64,000 bases of DNA from OLB4 sp002050165 (GCA_030263475.1 SZPC01000004.1:62001-126000); one strand, 5' to 3'. Positions 7,030 to 16,400 are shown, counted from the stretch's first letter. Notes: generated from the letters alone by a model not told the origin. Program-made: numbers and translations.

Positions 7030-9393
7030 ATGAAAAAATTATTTGTAGTTCTTTTAATTATTGTTCCTATATCCCTTCGGGCACAGGATAATGATTCTGT
7101 AATTTACAAAACGGAAACTATTGAAGTGGATGCGCTTCGGGGTTATGAAGGTATCACACCGATTACTTTTGAAAATGTTGACCGTGAACAAATTGAAGAG
7201 CGCTACTGGTTACAGGACCTCCCGATGTTCCTTAAAGGTTCGACAAGCATAAACACTTATTCTGAATCCGGTGCATCGGTGGGGTATTCGTATTTAACGC
7301 TTCGCGGGTTCGACCAGCGGAGAATATCAATTCTCATCAATGGAATTCCGCAAAACGATCCTGAAGATCATCAGGTTTATTGGGTGGATATCTCCGATCT
7401 TACATCATCGGTTGATAATATTCAAATTCAAAGGGGAATAGGAACTTCGCTATACGGTTCCTCATCAGTGGGTGGAGTAATAAATATACAGACAATTGAT
7501 TTCTTCAGGCGGAAATTTCTTAACCTAAACGCTGGAATCGGAAGTTTTAACTCTACCCGCTTTTCATTAGAATATTCATCAGGGCTTATTGGTGACGGGT
7601 ACGGATTTTACGGCAAGTTCACAAAAATAAAAACTGAGGGATATCGGAAACTCTCGTGGTCTGACCATTGGCAATACTTTCTCAGTGCAGGTAAAATGCT
7701 TGATGAAAACAATGTGCTAAAGCTCAACTTCTTTGGCGGACCTATTAAAAATCATCTTGCATACCTTGGCGTTACAAGGCAATATCTCGATGGCGAAATT
7801 ACAGGCAACGAACGGGTTGACAGACGTTATAACTTCCTTGATTTTCCGAATGAATCAGATAATTACAATCAACCACACTACGAACTTGTTTTGAATTCAC
7901 AAATTTCGGAAAACATTACACTGTCAAATACTTTAAGTTACATCCGGGGAGACGGTTTTTTCGTAACAAACTATCCGGTATATTACGGACTTGACTGGAG
8001 CTATTTCCGGCTTCAACCTTTCTTCACACCTGATTCAACAATCTACAACCCAGATTATTACCGGCGAAATTCAGATGGTTCACTTTACTTTGATCCTGTT
8101 CACGGATATCAGATAGTCAGAAGCAATCTTGTTACAAATCTTCACGTAAACAATAATACACTTGGCTGGTTTCCGCGAATGAAGTCAGATCACGAAAACG
8201 GAACGTTAATTGTTGGCGGTGAAATTCGGCTACATAATTCTGAACATTACGGCGAGGTAACCTTCGGTGATGTTCTTCCCCCGGGTACTGAAGAAAATCA
8301 TTTATATTATTTCTACAACGGAGGGAAAAGCACGTATTCAATCTTTGCAAATGAAGTTTATAATTTCACTCCCCAAATAACCGGTATGCTTGGTGTACAA
8401 TTTGTTTACCATAAATATTCAATTAAAAACGACAGATTCAAACCTTACGCATTCGATGTCGGTTACAAATTTTTTACGCCTCGTGTTGGTTTGAATTACA
8501 AGTTTGATGAAAAATTCCGTGGGTTTGTAAATATCTCAATGGCAAAACGCGAACCAAGATTAAAAGATATTTACGATGCAGAAAATCCAAACTCGCGCCC
8601 GAATTTTCAAACAATAGATATAGAAGCCGGAATTTACGAAGATCCGTTGGTTAAACCGGAAGAGATGTTAAATTTTGAGCTTGGTTTTGGATTTACAAAT
8701 GATCTGGTTAAAGCGGATCTTAACTTTTACAGGATGAATTTCAGAAATGAAATTGTAAATAACGGGCAACTTGATAATGTAGGCCAGCCAATCTCAGGTA
8801 ATGCCGGTAAATCCGTTCATCAGGGAATAGAGCTTGAGTTCGAATATTTCCCGTTCAATCGTTCAGGTAAACCTTTGCTGAAAGGATTTTCACTTGGCGG
8901 CAACCTGACACTTTCACAAAATTATTTTACCGATTATATCGAGGTAATCGGAGCAGATAAAAATGGGAATGTGATTTACGGAAATGATTTCAGTGATAAC
9001 AGAATTCTCTTGACGCCTGATATAATCGGAAATCTTTTCTTCAATTATCACCTCGAGGATAATATTTCAGCTTTTGTTTCCATTCAGCATATAGGCAAAC
9101 AATACCTTGATAACTCTGAGAACGAGAGGAAGAATCCGGATCGACGAAATGAAGCCGGTTACGTTGATAAAATTATAGACCCCTGCACTGTCGTTAACCT
9201 GGGTGTTAATCTGAATGTCTCTCCATTATTTAACTTTAACAATTTACTCCCCAAGGCTGAGATACAGTTCAGAGCAGAAAATCTCTTTGATGTTTTATAT
9301 GAAACTTCAGGTAGCGTTGACTGGACAGGAACCCCATATTGGATTCCTGCTGCTGACAGGAATTTCTACGTGAATCTGAGTGTTGGATTCTAA
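7030..9393 (+). CDS. TonB-dependent outer-membrane receptor, probably for thiamine
   Basis: This 787-residue protein has a signal peptide (MKKLFVVLLIIVPISLRAQ), a plug domain at about 35-160 (YLTLRGFDQRRISILINGIP; LYGSSSVGGVINIQT), and a 22-strand-type beta-barrel filling the rest. It closes with alternating hydrophobic residues and a C-terminal aromatic (FYVNLSVGF), as outer-membrane barrels do. The family moves scarce ligands across the outer membrane with TonB/ExbBD energy. The TPP aptamer directly upstream makes thiamine or a precursor the likely ligand. No SusD-like partner is present, which fits a vitamin receptor rather than a glycan system. Confidence 0.92.
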   Translation: MKKLFVVLLIIVPISLRAQDNDSVIYKTETIEVDALRGYEGITPITFENVDREQIEERYWLQDLPMFLKGSTSINTYSESGASVGYSYLTLRGFDQRRISILINGIPQNDPEDHQVYWVDISDLTSSVDNIQIQRGIGTSLYGSSSVGGVINIQTIDFFRRKFLNLNAGIGSFNSTRFSLEYSSGLIGDGYGFYGKFTKIKTEGYRKLSWSDHWQYFLSAGKMLDENNVLKLNFFGGPIKNHLAYLGVTRQYLDGEITGNERVDRRYNFLDFPNESDNYNQPHYELVLNSQISENITLSNTLSYIRGDGFFVTNYPVYYGLDWSYFRLQPFFTPDSTIYNPDYYRRNSDGSLYFDPVHGYQIVRSNLVTNLHVNNNTLGWFPRMKSDHENGTLIVGGEIRLHNSEHYGEVTFGDVLPPGTEENHLYYFYNGGKSTYSIFANEVYNFTPQITGMLGVQFVYHKYSIKNDRFKPYAFDVGYKFFTPRVGLNYKFDEKFRGFVNISMAKREPRLKDIYDAENPNSRPNFQTIDIEAGIYEDPLVKPEEMLNFELGFGFTNDLVKADLNFYRMNFRNEIVNNGQLDNVGQPISGNAGKSVHQGIELEFEYFPFNRSGKPLLKGFSLGGNLTLSQNYFTDYIEVIGADKNGNVIYGNDFSDNRILLTPDIIGNLFFNYHLEDNISAFVSIQHIGKQYLDNSENERKNPDRRNEAGYVDKIIDPCTVVNLGVNLNVSPLFNFNNLLPKAEIQFRAENLFDVLYETSGSVDWTGTPYWIPAADRNFYVNLSVGF

Positions 9394-9433
9394 GTAAACT
9401 GGTCTATAGTTCGATTGGATAATTCTGATTTAA

Positions 9434-9464
9434 AAAAGCTATTCGATTATATCGGGTAGCTTTT
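9434..9464 (+). terminator. intrinsic terminator after the TonB receptor gene
   Basis: AAAAGCTA (9434-9441) pairs perfectly with TAGCTTTT (9457-9464), followed by CTTATT. It lies 40 bases after the receptor stop. The A-run on the left means it could also act on the opposite strand. The rest of 9394-9627 shows no convincing gene. Confidence 0.65.
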
Positions 9465-9627
9465 CTTATTGGCAAATGAAAAAGTGTTGAGTAGTGAAAC
9501 CTAAATAAGGTAATCATTTTGTCGAGAGTACAAAAGTTATTGTTGCTATAATCGTATAAAGTTACATTTGAAGTTAAATTTCTTATTGTCATTTCATATC
9601 AAAGTAAAGATTTTTAGTTTATAAAAT

Positions 9628-10869
9628 ATGATTCAACCTCGTTTAGTTACAAAAGCTGATATTTTTAAACTCAGGCAGGATTTCCCTATTTTAAACCAGG
9701 ATGTGAACGGTTTTCAATTTGTCTATTTCGACAATGCAGCTACTTCACAGACCCCGTTGCAGGTAATCAGTGCAATTGATGAATACTATCTGACGATAAA
9801 CAGCAATGTGCATCGAGGTGTGCATTATCTCAGTAATAAAGCAACTGAAGCATTTGAAAGCGCGAGGGAAAAAGTACGTAGTTTTCTGAATGCAGCATCT
9901 ACGAAGGAGATAATTTTTACGCGCGGAGTTACCGAATCAATCAATCTTGTTGCATATTCTTTTGGAATGGATAAACTTAAAGCCGGCGATGAAATACTAA
10001 TAACTTGTATGGAGCATCACTCTAACATTGTTCCATGGCAGTTTGTCTGCGAACGCACAGGTGCGAGACTCATAGTAGCGGATATTAACGACGATGGTTC
10101 TCTCAATATAGATTCATTTCGGAACTCATTATCCGAACGGACAAAGCTCGTTTCGTTTGTACATATTTCAAACACGCTTGGTACAGTAAATCCGGTTAAA
10201 GAATTGACAGCGCTTGCGCATTCAGTCGGGGCAAAAGTTTTAATTGACGGAGCTCAGTCATCACCACACGTTGCTATAGATGTCCGTGATATTGATGTGG
10301 ATTTTTACACAGTATCGGCGCACAAAATGTACGGTCCGACGGGAATTGGGGCGCTATATGGAAAAGAAGAGTTGCTTAACTCAATGCAACCGTTTCATGG
10401 TGGCGGTGAAATGATTTCAAGCGTATCTTTTGAAAAAACGTTTTACAACGAACTGCCTTATAAGTTTGAAGCCGGAACTCCAAATATTGCCGGTGCAATA
10501 GGGTTCGGTGCTGCTATTGATTACATTACCAGGATCGGATATGATGTTATCGCAAGCGCAGAGAATGAACTGCTTGAATACGCAAGCAAAAAACTTTCAG
10601 AAATCGGAGATGTTGATATTATCGGAACAGCGCATGATAAGGCAAGTGTGATTTCATTTAATATTCAGGGAGTTCACCAGTACGATGCCGGCACTATCCT
10701 TGACCAAATGGGGATTGCAGTCAGAACCGGATTTCATTGTACTGAGCCTTTATTTAAACGTTTGAGCCTCGACGGATCTATAAGGGCATCTTTTGCTTTC
10801 TATAATTCGAAAGAAGAGGTTGACCGCTTGGTTCAGGCTATTGAAAAGGTAAAAAAAATGTTGAAGTGA
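9628..10869 (+). CDS. sufS: cysteine desulfurase SufS
   Basis: This 413-residue PLP enzyme is of aminotransferase class V, SufS/CsdA type (group II). The PLP-binding lysine is K233 in SAHKMYGPTG. The catalytic cysteine is C371 in RTGFHCTEP, and its short active-site loop is typical of SufS rather than IscS. Other family marks are FDNAATSQ near the N-terminus and EHHSNIVPWQ. It removes sulfur from L-cysteine as a persulfide for Fe-S cluster assembly and hands it to SufE. The next gene is sufE, with a few bases of spacing, which supports the assignment. The scaffold genes sufBCD are not in this window. Confidence 0.95.
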   Translation: MIQPRLVTKADIFKLRQDFPILNQDVNGFQFVYFDNAATSQTPLQVISAIDEYYLTINSNVHRGVHYLSNKATEAFESAREKVRSFLNAASTKEIIFTRGVTESINLVAYSFGMDKLKAGDEILITCMEHHSNIVPWQFVCERTGARLIVADINDDGSLNIDSFRNSLSERTKLVSFVHISNTLGTVNPVKELTALAHSVGAKVLIDGAQSSPHVAIDVRDIDVDFYTVSAHKMYGPTGIGALYGKEELLNSMQPFHGGGEMISSVSFEKTFYNELPYKFEAGTPNIAGAIGFGAAIDYITRIGYDVIASAENELLEYASKKLSEIGDVDIIGTAHDKASVISFNIQGVHQYDAGTILDQMGIAVRTGFHCTEPLFKRLSLDGSIRASFAFYNSKEEVDRLVQAIEKVKKMLK

Positions 10870-10871
10870 AT

Positions 10872-11303
10872 ATGGAAAAGAGCCACTCAATTTCTGAGAT
10901 AGAGAATCAAATTATTGACGAATTCAGTATATTTGAAGATTGGGCATCAAAATATGAATACATTATTGACCTTGGAAAGACTTTACCGCCGATAGACGAT
11001 AAATACAAAGATGAAGAACATAAAATCCACGGCTGTCAATCGCAGGTTTGGTTAAAAGCAGATAACGACAGCGGGAAATTAATTTTCAGCGCTGATAGCG
11101 ATGCAATAATTACGAAAGGTTTAATTGCGTTACTAATCAGGGTTCTTTCAGGTCGGACTCCGGCTGAAATTGAGAGTAGCGAGTTGACTTTTTTAAATAA
11201 AATCGGTTTGAAAGAACATTTGTCGCCAACGAGGTCTAACGGTCTTACGTCAATGGTTAATACGATGAAAACTTACGCAAGACAATTTGAAAATAAGAAT
11301 TAA
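10872..11303 (+). CDS. sufE: sulfur acceptor SufE
   Basis: This SufE-family protein of about 143 residues has the sulfur-accepting cysteine in HGCQSQVW (about residue 55) and the conserved I-D-L-G-K-x-L-P-P motif (YIIDLGKTLPP). SufE takes the persulfide from SufS and stimulates its activity. The start could be GTG at 10866, overlapping the sufS stop, or ATG at 10872. I prefer the ATG, and either gives translational coupling to sufS. Confidence 0.93.
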   Translation: MEKSHSISEIENQIIDEFSIFEDWASKYEYIIDLGKTLPPIDDKYKDEEHKIHGCQSQVWLKADNDSGKLIFSADSDAIITKGLIALLIRVLSGRTPAEIESSELTFLNKIGLKEHLSPTRSNGLTSMVNTMKTYARQFENKN

Positions 11304-11308
11304 AAAAA

Positions 11309-11719
11309 ATGAACGAACAAGAAAATAAAAAACCCGTGCAGTCATCCGCAACTGTTCAAAACAGGGATGAATTAAGCGATAACGGGAGCATTTTAGCCGA
11401 TAACGGAATGACACTAAAGGAAATTTACGATGAAGCTGTTAAAGTTTTGAAAACGGTTTACGATCCGGAGATCCCTGTAGATATTTACGAACTTGGATTG
11501 GTCTATGACATTAAAATTGCAGTTAACCGCGACATTCTAATTATCATGACACTTACCTCACCGGCTTGCCCTGTTGCCGGGACACTACCAAAAGAAGTTG
11601 AAGAAAAGCTCAAAGAGCATCCTGCAATTAACGACGCAAAAGTAAAAATAACTTTTGATCCGCCGTGGGAAATGAGTATGATGAGCGAAGAAGCAAAGTT
11701 TGATTTGGGTTTTATATAA
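11309..11719 (+). CDS. DUF59/MIP18 family Fe-S assembly protein (SufT-like)
   Basis: This 136-residue protein has an N-terminal hydrophilic extension of about 35 residues, then a DUF59 domain: VYDPEIPVDIYELGLVYDI and TSPACPVAG with the conserved cysteine. DUF59 proteins (SufT, the PaaD N-terminal domain, CIA2) help mature Fe-S proteins. Placement five bases after sufE makes a SufT-like Fe-S role the simplest reading. PaaD is less likely because no paaABC genes are nearby, although the next gene does resemble PaaE in architecture. Confidence 0.85.
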   Translation: MNEQENKKPVQSSATVQNRDELSDNGSILADNGMTLKEIYDEAVKVLKTVYDPEIPVDIYELGLVYDIKIAVNRDILIIMTLTSPACPVAGTLPKEVEEKLKEHPAINDAKVKITFDPPWEMSMMSEEAKFDLGFI

Positions 11720-11736
11720 TCAGATTCACGTATAGA

Positions 11737-12804
11737 ATGAGTAAAACTCTCCACAAGATACTTGTTAAAAAAATCATAAAAGAAACCCCAGATACAATTG
11801 CCGTTCAATTCCTGATTCCCCCGGATTTATCAAACGAATTCAATTATAAACAGGGACAATATTTATCAATGCAGTTTGTGATAAACGGCAATACTTATCG
11901 CCGTGAATATTCTCTTTGCAGCAGTCCGTATTATGATGAACCGCTTACAATTGCTTCAAAGCGTGTGGGTAACGGTACAGTTTCAAACTTTCTGTTTGAA
12001 AAACTAAAAGAAGGTGACGTTATCCAAAGCTATCCACCGCAGGGGAAATTTTATACTGAGCTTAACAGAAACAACAAAAAAACTTATTTCCTCGTTGGCG
12101 GCGGGAGTGGAATCACTCCGCTATTCTCTATACTGAAATCAGTTCTACTCGTTGAACCTAATAGTAGAGTAATTTTATATTACGGTAATCTTAATCATTC
12201 CTCTATTATTTTCAAAAAAGATCTTGATAACCTTTCTGATATATATAAAGGTAGAGTGGATGTGTATTATACTTTAGAGGAACATGGTGAAGACTGGAAT
12301 GGATTATCAGGCAGAGTTAACTCTGAAACTCTAACGAAAATAATAAATGATAGCGATATCACCCTTAAGGAAAGTGAATTCTTTATTTGCGGTCCGGCGC
12401 AGATGATGTTTAAAATAAATGAGGCTCTTGAACAGATTGGCGTTAATAAAGAAGCAATTCATATTGAATATTTTTCACCACCGAAAAAAGATTCAGATAA
12501 GACAACGGATAATGAGAAAGAAATTTATTCAGACAGGAAAGTTAATGTTATATTAGACGACGAGGAAACGATTGTAAACGTTCCCGCCGGTACGGTTATA
12601 CTCGACTCGGCAATTGCTGCCGGAATGGATCCACCCTATTCCTGCAGGAGCGGTATATGCACAACCTGCAGAGCAAAACTACTTTCAGGAAAAGTTTATA
12701 TGGATGTGAGCGAAGGTTTAACGGATGATGAGATTAAAGAAGGATATATTCTAACCTGTCAATCTCACCCGTTGACTGACGATGTATCAGTCAGATATGA
12801 ATAA
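11737..12804 (+). CDS. FAD/2Fe-2S oxidoreductase (PaaE/ferredoxin-NADP reductase type)
   Basis: This 355-residue protein has three domains. An FAD-binding barrel (about 1-100) carries RREYSLCSSP. An NAD(P)-binding domain (about 105-235) carries GGGSGITPLFSI and the C-terminal FFICGPAQMM. A plant-type [2Fe-2S] ferredoxin domain (about 265-355) has the cluster cysteines in CRSGICTTC and, about 30 residues on, LTCQSHP. The layout matches PaaE and related phthalate-oxygenase-type reductases that pass electrons from NAD(P)H to a partner. No oxygenase is nearby. With suf genes in front, a role supplying electrons to Fe-S enzymes or assembly is possible but unproven. Confidence 0.85.
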   Translation: MSKTLHKILVKKIIKETPDTIAVQFLIPPDLSNEFNYKQGQYLSMQFVINGNTYRREYSLCSSPYYDEPLTIASKRVGNGTVSNFLFEKLKEGDVIQSYPPQGKFYTELNRNNKKTYFLVGGGSGITPLFSILKSVLLVEPNSRVILYYGNLNHSSIIFKKDLDNLSDIYKGRVDVYYTLEEHGEDWNGLSGRVNSETLTKIINDSDITLKESEFFICGPAQMMFKINEALEQIGVNKEAIHIEYFSPPKKDSDKTTDNEKEIYSDRKVNVILDDEETIVNVPAGTVILDSAIAAGMDPPYSCRSGICTTCRAKLLSGKVYMDVSEGLTDDEIKEGYILTCQSHPLTDDVSVRYE

Positions 12805-12810
12805 TCCGAA

Positions 12811-14472
12811 TTACTCTATCACTCCGTTAACGGTAATGAAAAATCGCGCGGTATCAACTTTGATATCATCTGGAGAGGTGTTGTAGATAATTACTTCTTC
12901 TTCGGCTTTTGACGGAAAAATTTTCATTGTTTCATTTCCAACAATTAATCTGACCGGTATAGAAAAAGTTTCAGTGTCAGTGTTCCAGTGATATTTGATT
13001 ACTGTATTATCGCCACTTTTATCGAATTTGATAGAAAGGTCGGGCAACGATGTAAATTCCAGGTATTGCCTGAAAAAATCATTTAGATTCATTCCGGTTT
13101 TTTCGTTTATGAATCCGATGATTTCTGTTCCGTCAACCGAGCTATGGCGAAACACTTTATTCAATTCGTAAAGAATCTCCCACCACAATTTATCATTATC
13201 TATAACGTGACGCAAAGTGTTTAACATTAACATCCCTTTTTTATACATATCAACAGAGCCGCGTTTATTTAAACCGAATTTACCGAGGATAGGCGAAATA
13301 TTTGTTACCTGTTGAACGTGATCATTTATATACGTCAGCGCCGCATCATAACCGAAAACACATTCTACATATACTGCTTCGGCATAAGTTCCAAAACCTT
13401 CGTGTATCCACATGTCCGCAATATCGTTAGAAGTAATGTTATTGCCCCACCATTCATGAGCGGATTCGTGAACAATAATGTAATCGAACTGTTTTCCATA
13501 CTCCGAAACCGATATACCACGATATCCGTTTTTATAATTATTACCGTAAGCAATTGCACTTTGATGTTCCATACCGGCAAATGGGGTTTCGATTATTTTA
13601 TATCCGTCTTCATAAAAAGGGTACTTTCCAAATTTACTCTCAAAGCATTTCATCATTGTCTCAACTTGTCCGAATTGTTCTTTCGCCTCTTCTAGATTAT
13701 AGTCTTTTACATAGTAATCAAGAGTGAGAGTATCGCCGTCGTAGCTGATTAAATAATCGTTGAAATGTACAAATTGACCGATATTGAGACAGACGTTATA
13801 TGTATTTATTGGATTAGAAACATACCACTCGAAAGTCGTGGATCCTTGATATTCTTTTACGCTTCGTAACCTGCCGTTTGAAATATTCTGCAATCCTGAC
13901 GGTACACTGACTCTGATTAAAACACTGTCGGGCTTATCTGATTGATGGTCTTTGCATGGATACCATGCGCTTGCTCCGAGACCTTGTACTGCAGTTGAAA
14001 TCCACAGGTCGCCATTATCATCATAAGTCCAAACGAACCCTCCATCCCATGGAGCCATCGGTGCAATCCTGGGATTACCGTAATACTGAACCCGTATTTT
14101 ATCAAAAACGCCGGTTTTGTATTTACTTGAAAACTTTACGTAAAAAGTATTTTCATCTCTTGAGAATAAAAGTTCATCCCCTGTTGAACTTTGTACACTA
14201 GTTATCTCCAAATTTTTAAAGAGATCAAGTTGTAGGGAATCAATGTCATTTATTATTTCAAAATAGATGTCAACGTAACCAAGTATGCTACGATAAACGG
14301 TATCTACGGTAATGTCCAGTTCGTAAAACTTAACATCGAAACTTTGCCTGTTTTCAGACAGAAAACCGCGAAGCGAATCTGAATGGGTTGGTGTTGAATT
14401 AGAATAAATTTGCGCAAATGCACTAATCGGATATAAAACTGAAAGGATTATGAACAATTTGCAAACTTTCAT
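12811..14472 (-). CDS. M1 family metallopeptidase, exported
   Basis: This 553-residue protein has a signal peptide (ending about AFA-Q), an N-terminal beta-sandwich of the aminopeptidase-N type, and the M1 zinc site HESAHEWWGNN (HExxH), followed 18 residues later by the third ligand Glu in WIHEGFGTYAE. The exopeptidase signature appears as AGMEHQSAIAYG instead of GAMEN, which is a usual variant in exported bacterial M1 enzymes. It is shorter than PepN (about 870) and lacks the long C-terminal helical domain. It likely trims peptides in the periplasm or outside. It converges on the reductase gene with six bases between stops. Confidence 0.9.
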   Translation of the reverse strand: MKVCKLFIILSVLYPISAFAQIYSNSTPTHSDSLRGFLSENRQSFDVKFYELDITVDTVYRSILGYVDIYFEIINDIDSLQLDLFKNLEITSVQSSTGDELLFSRDENTFYVKFSSKYKTGVFDKIRVQYYGNPRIAPMAPWDGGFVWTYDDNGDLWISTAVQGLGASAWYPCKDHQSDKPDSVLIRVSVPSGLQNISNGRLRSVKEYQGSTTFEWYVSNPINTYNVCLNIGQFVHFNDYLISYDGDTLTLDYYVKDYNLEEAKEQFGQVETMMKCFESKFGKYPFYEDGYKIIETPFAGMEHQSAIAYGNNYKNGYRGISVSEYGKQFDYIIVHESAHEWWGNNITSNDIADMWIHEGFGTYAEAVYVECVFGYDAALTYINDHVQQVTNISPILGKFGLNKRGSVDMYKKGMLMLNTLRHVIDNDKLWWEILYELNKVFRHSSVDGTEIIGFINEKTGMNLNDFFRQYLEFTSLPDLSIKFDKSGDNTVIKYHWNTDTETFSIPVRLIVGNETMKIFPSKAEEEVIIYNTSPDDIKVDTARFFITVNGVIE

Positions 14473-14519
14473 AAATGTAACTATGAGTAGATTAAAGTTC
14501 TCAATGTAAATTTAGTGAG

Positions 14520-14536
14520 TTCGGGAGTCTCCCGAA
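14520..14536. repeat. perfect short inverted repeat upstream of the M1 peptidase gene
   Basis: TTCGGGAG and CTCCCGAA flank a single central T, 48 bases before the M1 peptidase start. It could be an operator-like dyad. It lacks a T-run, so I do not call it a terminator. The surrounding 14473-14683 stretch holds no other recognisable feature. Confidence 0.35.
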
Positions 14537-14683
14537 ACGTTACTGAACCGGATATTAAACAGATTAATATTTCCGACGGATCAACATTATTATAAACACA
14601 TTTACCATTGTAAACTCACATAGAATTTGATCCGTTCAAATAAATCAGGAAAAGCATCAATCGGACAGAAGAGTAAAGAAATC

Positions 14684-15148
14684 TCAATATTGTTTTCTAT
14701 CAGTTTTGTTTTCCCAGATTTTGAATACTTCCAGACATTCGGTTCGGTTAATCATTTCGACTTTAACCTTTTCCGGAACGGATTTCCCCTTAATCACATT
14801 GTAAATAAACTCATCATCAAATCCAATTTCTGCGGCATCTTTCTGTGTGCACCCGTAAAACAGTTTTTTTATTTTTGCCCAGTGTATAGCTGCGAAACAC
14901 ATTGGACAAGGTTCGCACGAGGAATAGATTTCACAATCGGACAGGTCGAATCTACCGAGCAATTTAGATGCTTGGCGAATAGCGACTATTTCTGCGTGGG
15001 CTGTTGGGTCATTGGTTTTTAAAACCTCATTATGACCACTTGCGATTATTTTACCACCTTTAACAATTACCGCCCCGAATGGCCCGCCGTGATTTTCAAT
15101 AACACCGTTGTGGGCTTCCTCAATAGCCACACTCATAAATTTATTCAT
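14684..15148 (-). CDS. guaD: guanine deaminase (CDA fold)
   Basis: This 154-residue zinc deaminase has the HAE motif in NDPTAHAEIVAIR and the zinc cysteines in SCEPCPMC. The continuation AAIHWAKIKKLFYGCTQKDAAEIGFDD matches GuaD of Bacillus type much better than TadA, which lacks the D-A-A-x-x-G-F-D-D stretch. It converts guanine to xanthine in purine salvage or catabolism. The start overlaps the stop of the DUF2007 gene by eight bases. A tRNA-specific TadA is the main alternative and is less likely. Confidence 0.85.
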   Translation of the reverse strand: MNKFMSVAIEEAHNGVIENHGGPFGAVIVKGGKIIASGHNEVLKTNDPTAHAEIVAIRQASKLLGRFDLSDCEIYSSCEPCPMCFAAIHWAKIKKLFYGCTQKDAAEIGFDDEFIYNVIKGKSVPEKVKVEMINRTECLEVFKIWENKTDRKQY

Positions 15149-15416
15149 TCGATTCCCTTATTTCTTTCAGTAGGTCTTTGGCATAAGTAACATCCTCCGG
15201 CATAACCTTGAACTTTACCGGTCCTGTAATTGGATTAAATCCAGTGCCTAAAACTCCAACTCCGAATAAATCCTGTACACCTTCACCTTCTGCTAAATAT
15301 TTAATCCCGGCTTCATCAAATATGGATTTTACCAATGCAACAATTCCTTCGTGACCGGTTTCATATACCGTAACTAATCTTTCGTGATCTGCTTTTTCCT
15401 GTTCAGTTTTGTTCAT
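15141..15416 (-). CDS. DUF2007-type small protein
   Basis: This 91-residue protein has the pattern of the DUF2007/putative signal-transducing family: VTVYETGHEGIVALVKSIFDEAGI, then a short Gly-rich region and VMPEDVTYAKDLLKEI. This is a small alpha-beta fold resembling a PII-like half. Members often sit beside unrelated housekeeping genes and have no proven function. It overlaps the HdeD-like gene upstream by 14 bases and guaD downstream by eight, forming a coupled trio. Confidence 0.75.
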   Translation of the reverse strand: MNKTEQEKADHERLVTVYETGHEGIVALVKSIFDEAGIKYLAEGEGVQDLFGVGVLGTGFNPITGPVKFKVMPEDVTYAKDLLKEIRESNE

Positions 15417-15972
15417 GAATATTATTTAATTTTTTAATTTTGAAAAATAAACTCAGATAAATCCCGCCGTAAATCAATGCAAATACTCCGAGCAATATTA
15501 TGAGCGCAATTGCCCCTGCAAAAGCGTCAACCAGAATTAACAAACCGAATATAATTGAAAAAAATCCGTTAATAATATGCAACCATTCATTTTTTATAAG
15601 TTTCCTTAATTCAAAAGATGCGGTTATTTCTAAAATACCAATGAAAATTGCCCAAAAAGCAATGAAGTAAACAATGAATGTTGCGATAATATCCGGTCTC
15701 ATTATGGTTACAAAAATTATTATAAATCCTGCAACGATATTCAACAAACTGAATACAAACTTTAAAACTCTGTTATGGGTATCAGGGTCAATGGATGAGA
15801 GTAAACCAACTGTGCCACCGGCTACCGTAAAAAATGCAAAGATATAACCTGCAATTACGGTAAGTGAAATGGCGGTCATTCCGGGTGCGAATAATGCAGC
15901 AAGTCCGAAAAAAATGAAAAATATTCCGGTAAACAGATAGTATCTTTCGCTCTTGTGTAACGATTGTTCCAT
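15403..15972 (-). CDS. HdeD/DUF308 family membrane protein
   Basis: This protein of about 189 residues has six hydrophobic helices in three repeated pairs (FIFFGLAALFAPGMTAI; FWAIFIGILEITASFELR; GFFSIIFGLLILVDAFAGA), the hallmark of HdeD/DUF308 proteins linked to acid or general stress. I start it at the ATG complementary to 15970-15972 (MEQSLHKSERYY). A TTG start 24 bases upstream would extend the frame into the 3' end of the RidA-like pseudogene, so I reject it. The 5' end abuts that pseudogene with one base between. Confidence 0.75.
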   Translation of the reverse strand: MEQSLHKSERYYLFTGIFFIFFGLAALFAPGMTAISLTVIAGYIFAFFTVAGGTVGLLSSIDPDTHNRVLKFVFSLLNIVAGFIIIFVTIMRPDIIATFIVYFIAFWAIFIGILEITASFELRKLIKNEWLHIINGFFSIIFGLLILVDAFAGAIALIILLGVFALIYGGIYLSLFFKIKKLNNIHEQN

Positions 15973-15973
15973 C

Positions 15974-16400
15974 TTATTTTGATTTATTTTTTGCAATACA
16001 TTTTACTTCAATAACAATTGGAGTTGGATGTAAACTAATACCAAGAGTGTTACGTTACAGCAAATTATCTTTATAGTACTCCGAATAGAATTTATTAAAC
16101 TTTGAAAAATCGTTTTCATATCAATAAGATACACGGTGATATTAATAAGGTCGTTCCAGCTTGCGCTCGTATCCTCAAGTGTTAGCTTAAGATTTTTTTT
16201 ACACTAAATGGCATTGTAACTCAATGTAGTATAACAGGACATTCCCTGATCCGCCAAGTTCAACTCCGGGAATCTCACTTATATTATGTTCACAAAGTCC
16301 AATTACGGAAAAGGAAAAGCAATTCGTCCACGCTTCTTGTGTGCGGATGTTTTCCTACAGGTTCAGGAGTTTTATCGGAAAAAATGATTAGGTTTTCCAT
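15974..16400 (-). pseudogene. decayed RidA/2-aminomuconate deaminase-like gene
   Basis: No open frame spans this stretch, but three-frame reading recovers one full-length RidA-like protein of about 142 codons. Frame a: ATG at 16400, MENLIIFSDKTPEPVGKHPH, then DELLFL. Frame b: SVIGLCEHN, EIPGVELGGSGNV, YYIELQCHLV. Frame c: NLKLTLEDTSASWNDLINIT, VYLIDMK. Then a frame with NDFSKFNKFYSEYYKDNLL, a stop, and RNTLGISLHPTPIVIEVKCI ending at a TAA at 15974-15976. At least three frameshifts and an in-frame stop are needed. The K-A/T-P-E-P-V-G-x-x-P-H opening is typical of 2-aminomuconate deaminase/RidA relatives. The next gene upstream is a broken semialdehyde dehydrogenase, so both look like remnants of one pathway. 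Confidence 0.85.

Noticed and set aside
9404..9592. 62-codon minus-strand frame in the gap after the TonB receptor
   Set aside because: It overlaps the terminator hairpin, has low-complexity composition and no family pattern.
11309..12804. phenylacetate epoxidase genes paaD and paaE
   Set aside because: The two proteins have the right domain types, but paaABC are absent and the neighbours are sufS and sufE.
13312..13695. 127-codon plus-strand frame inside the M1 peptidase gene
   Set aside because: It lies opposite the HExxH region of the peptidase and is a shadow frame.
14627..15022. 131-codon open frame on the plus strand opposite the deaminase gene
   Set aside because: It mirrors the guaD coding frame, which has clear zinc motifs. 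The plus-strand translation has no recognisable pattern.
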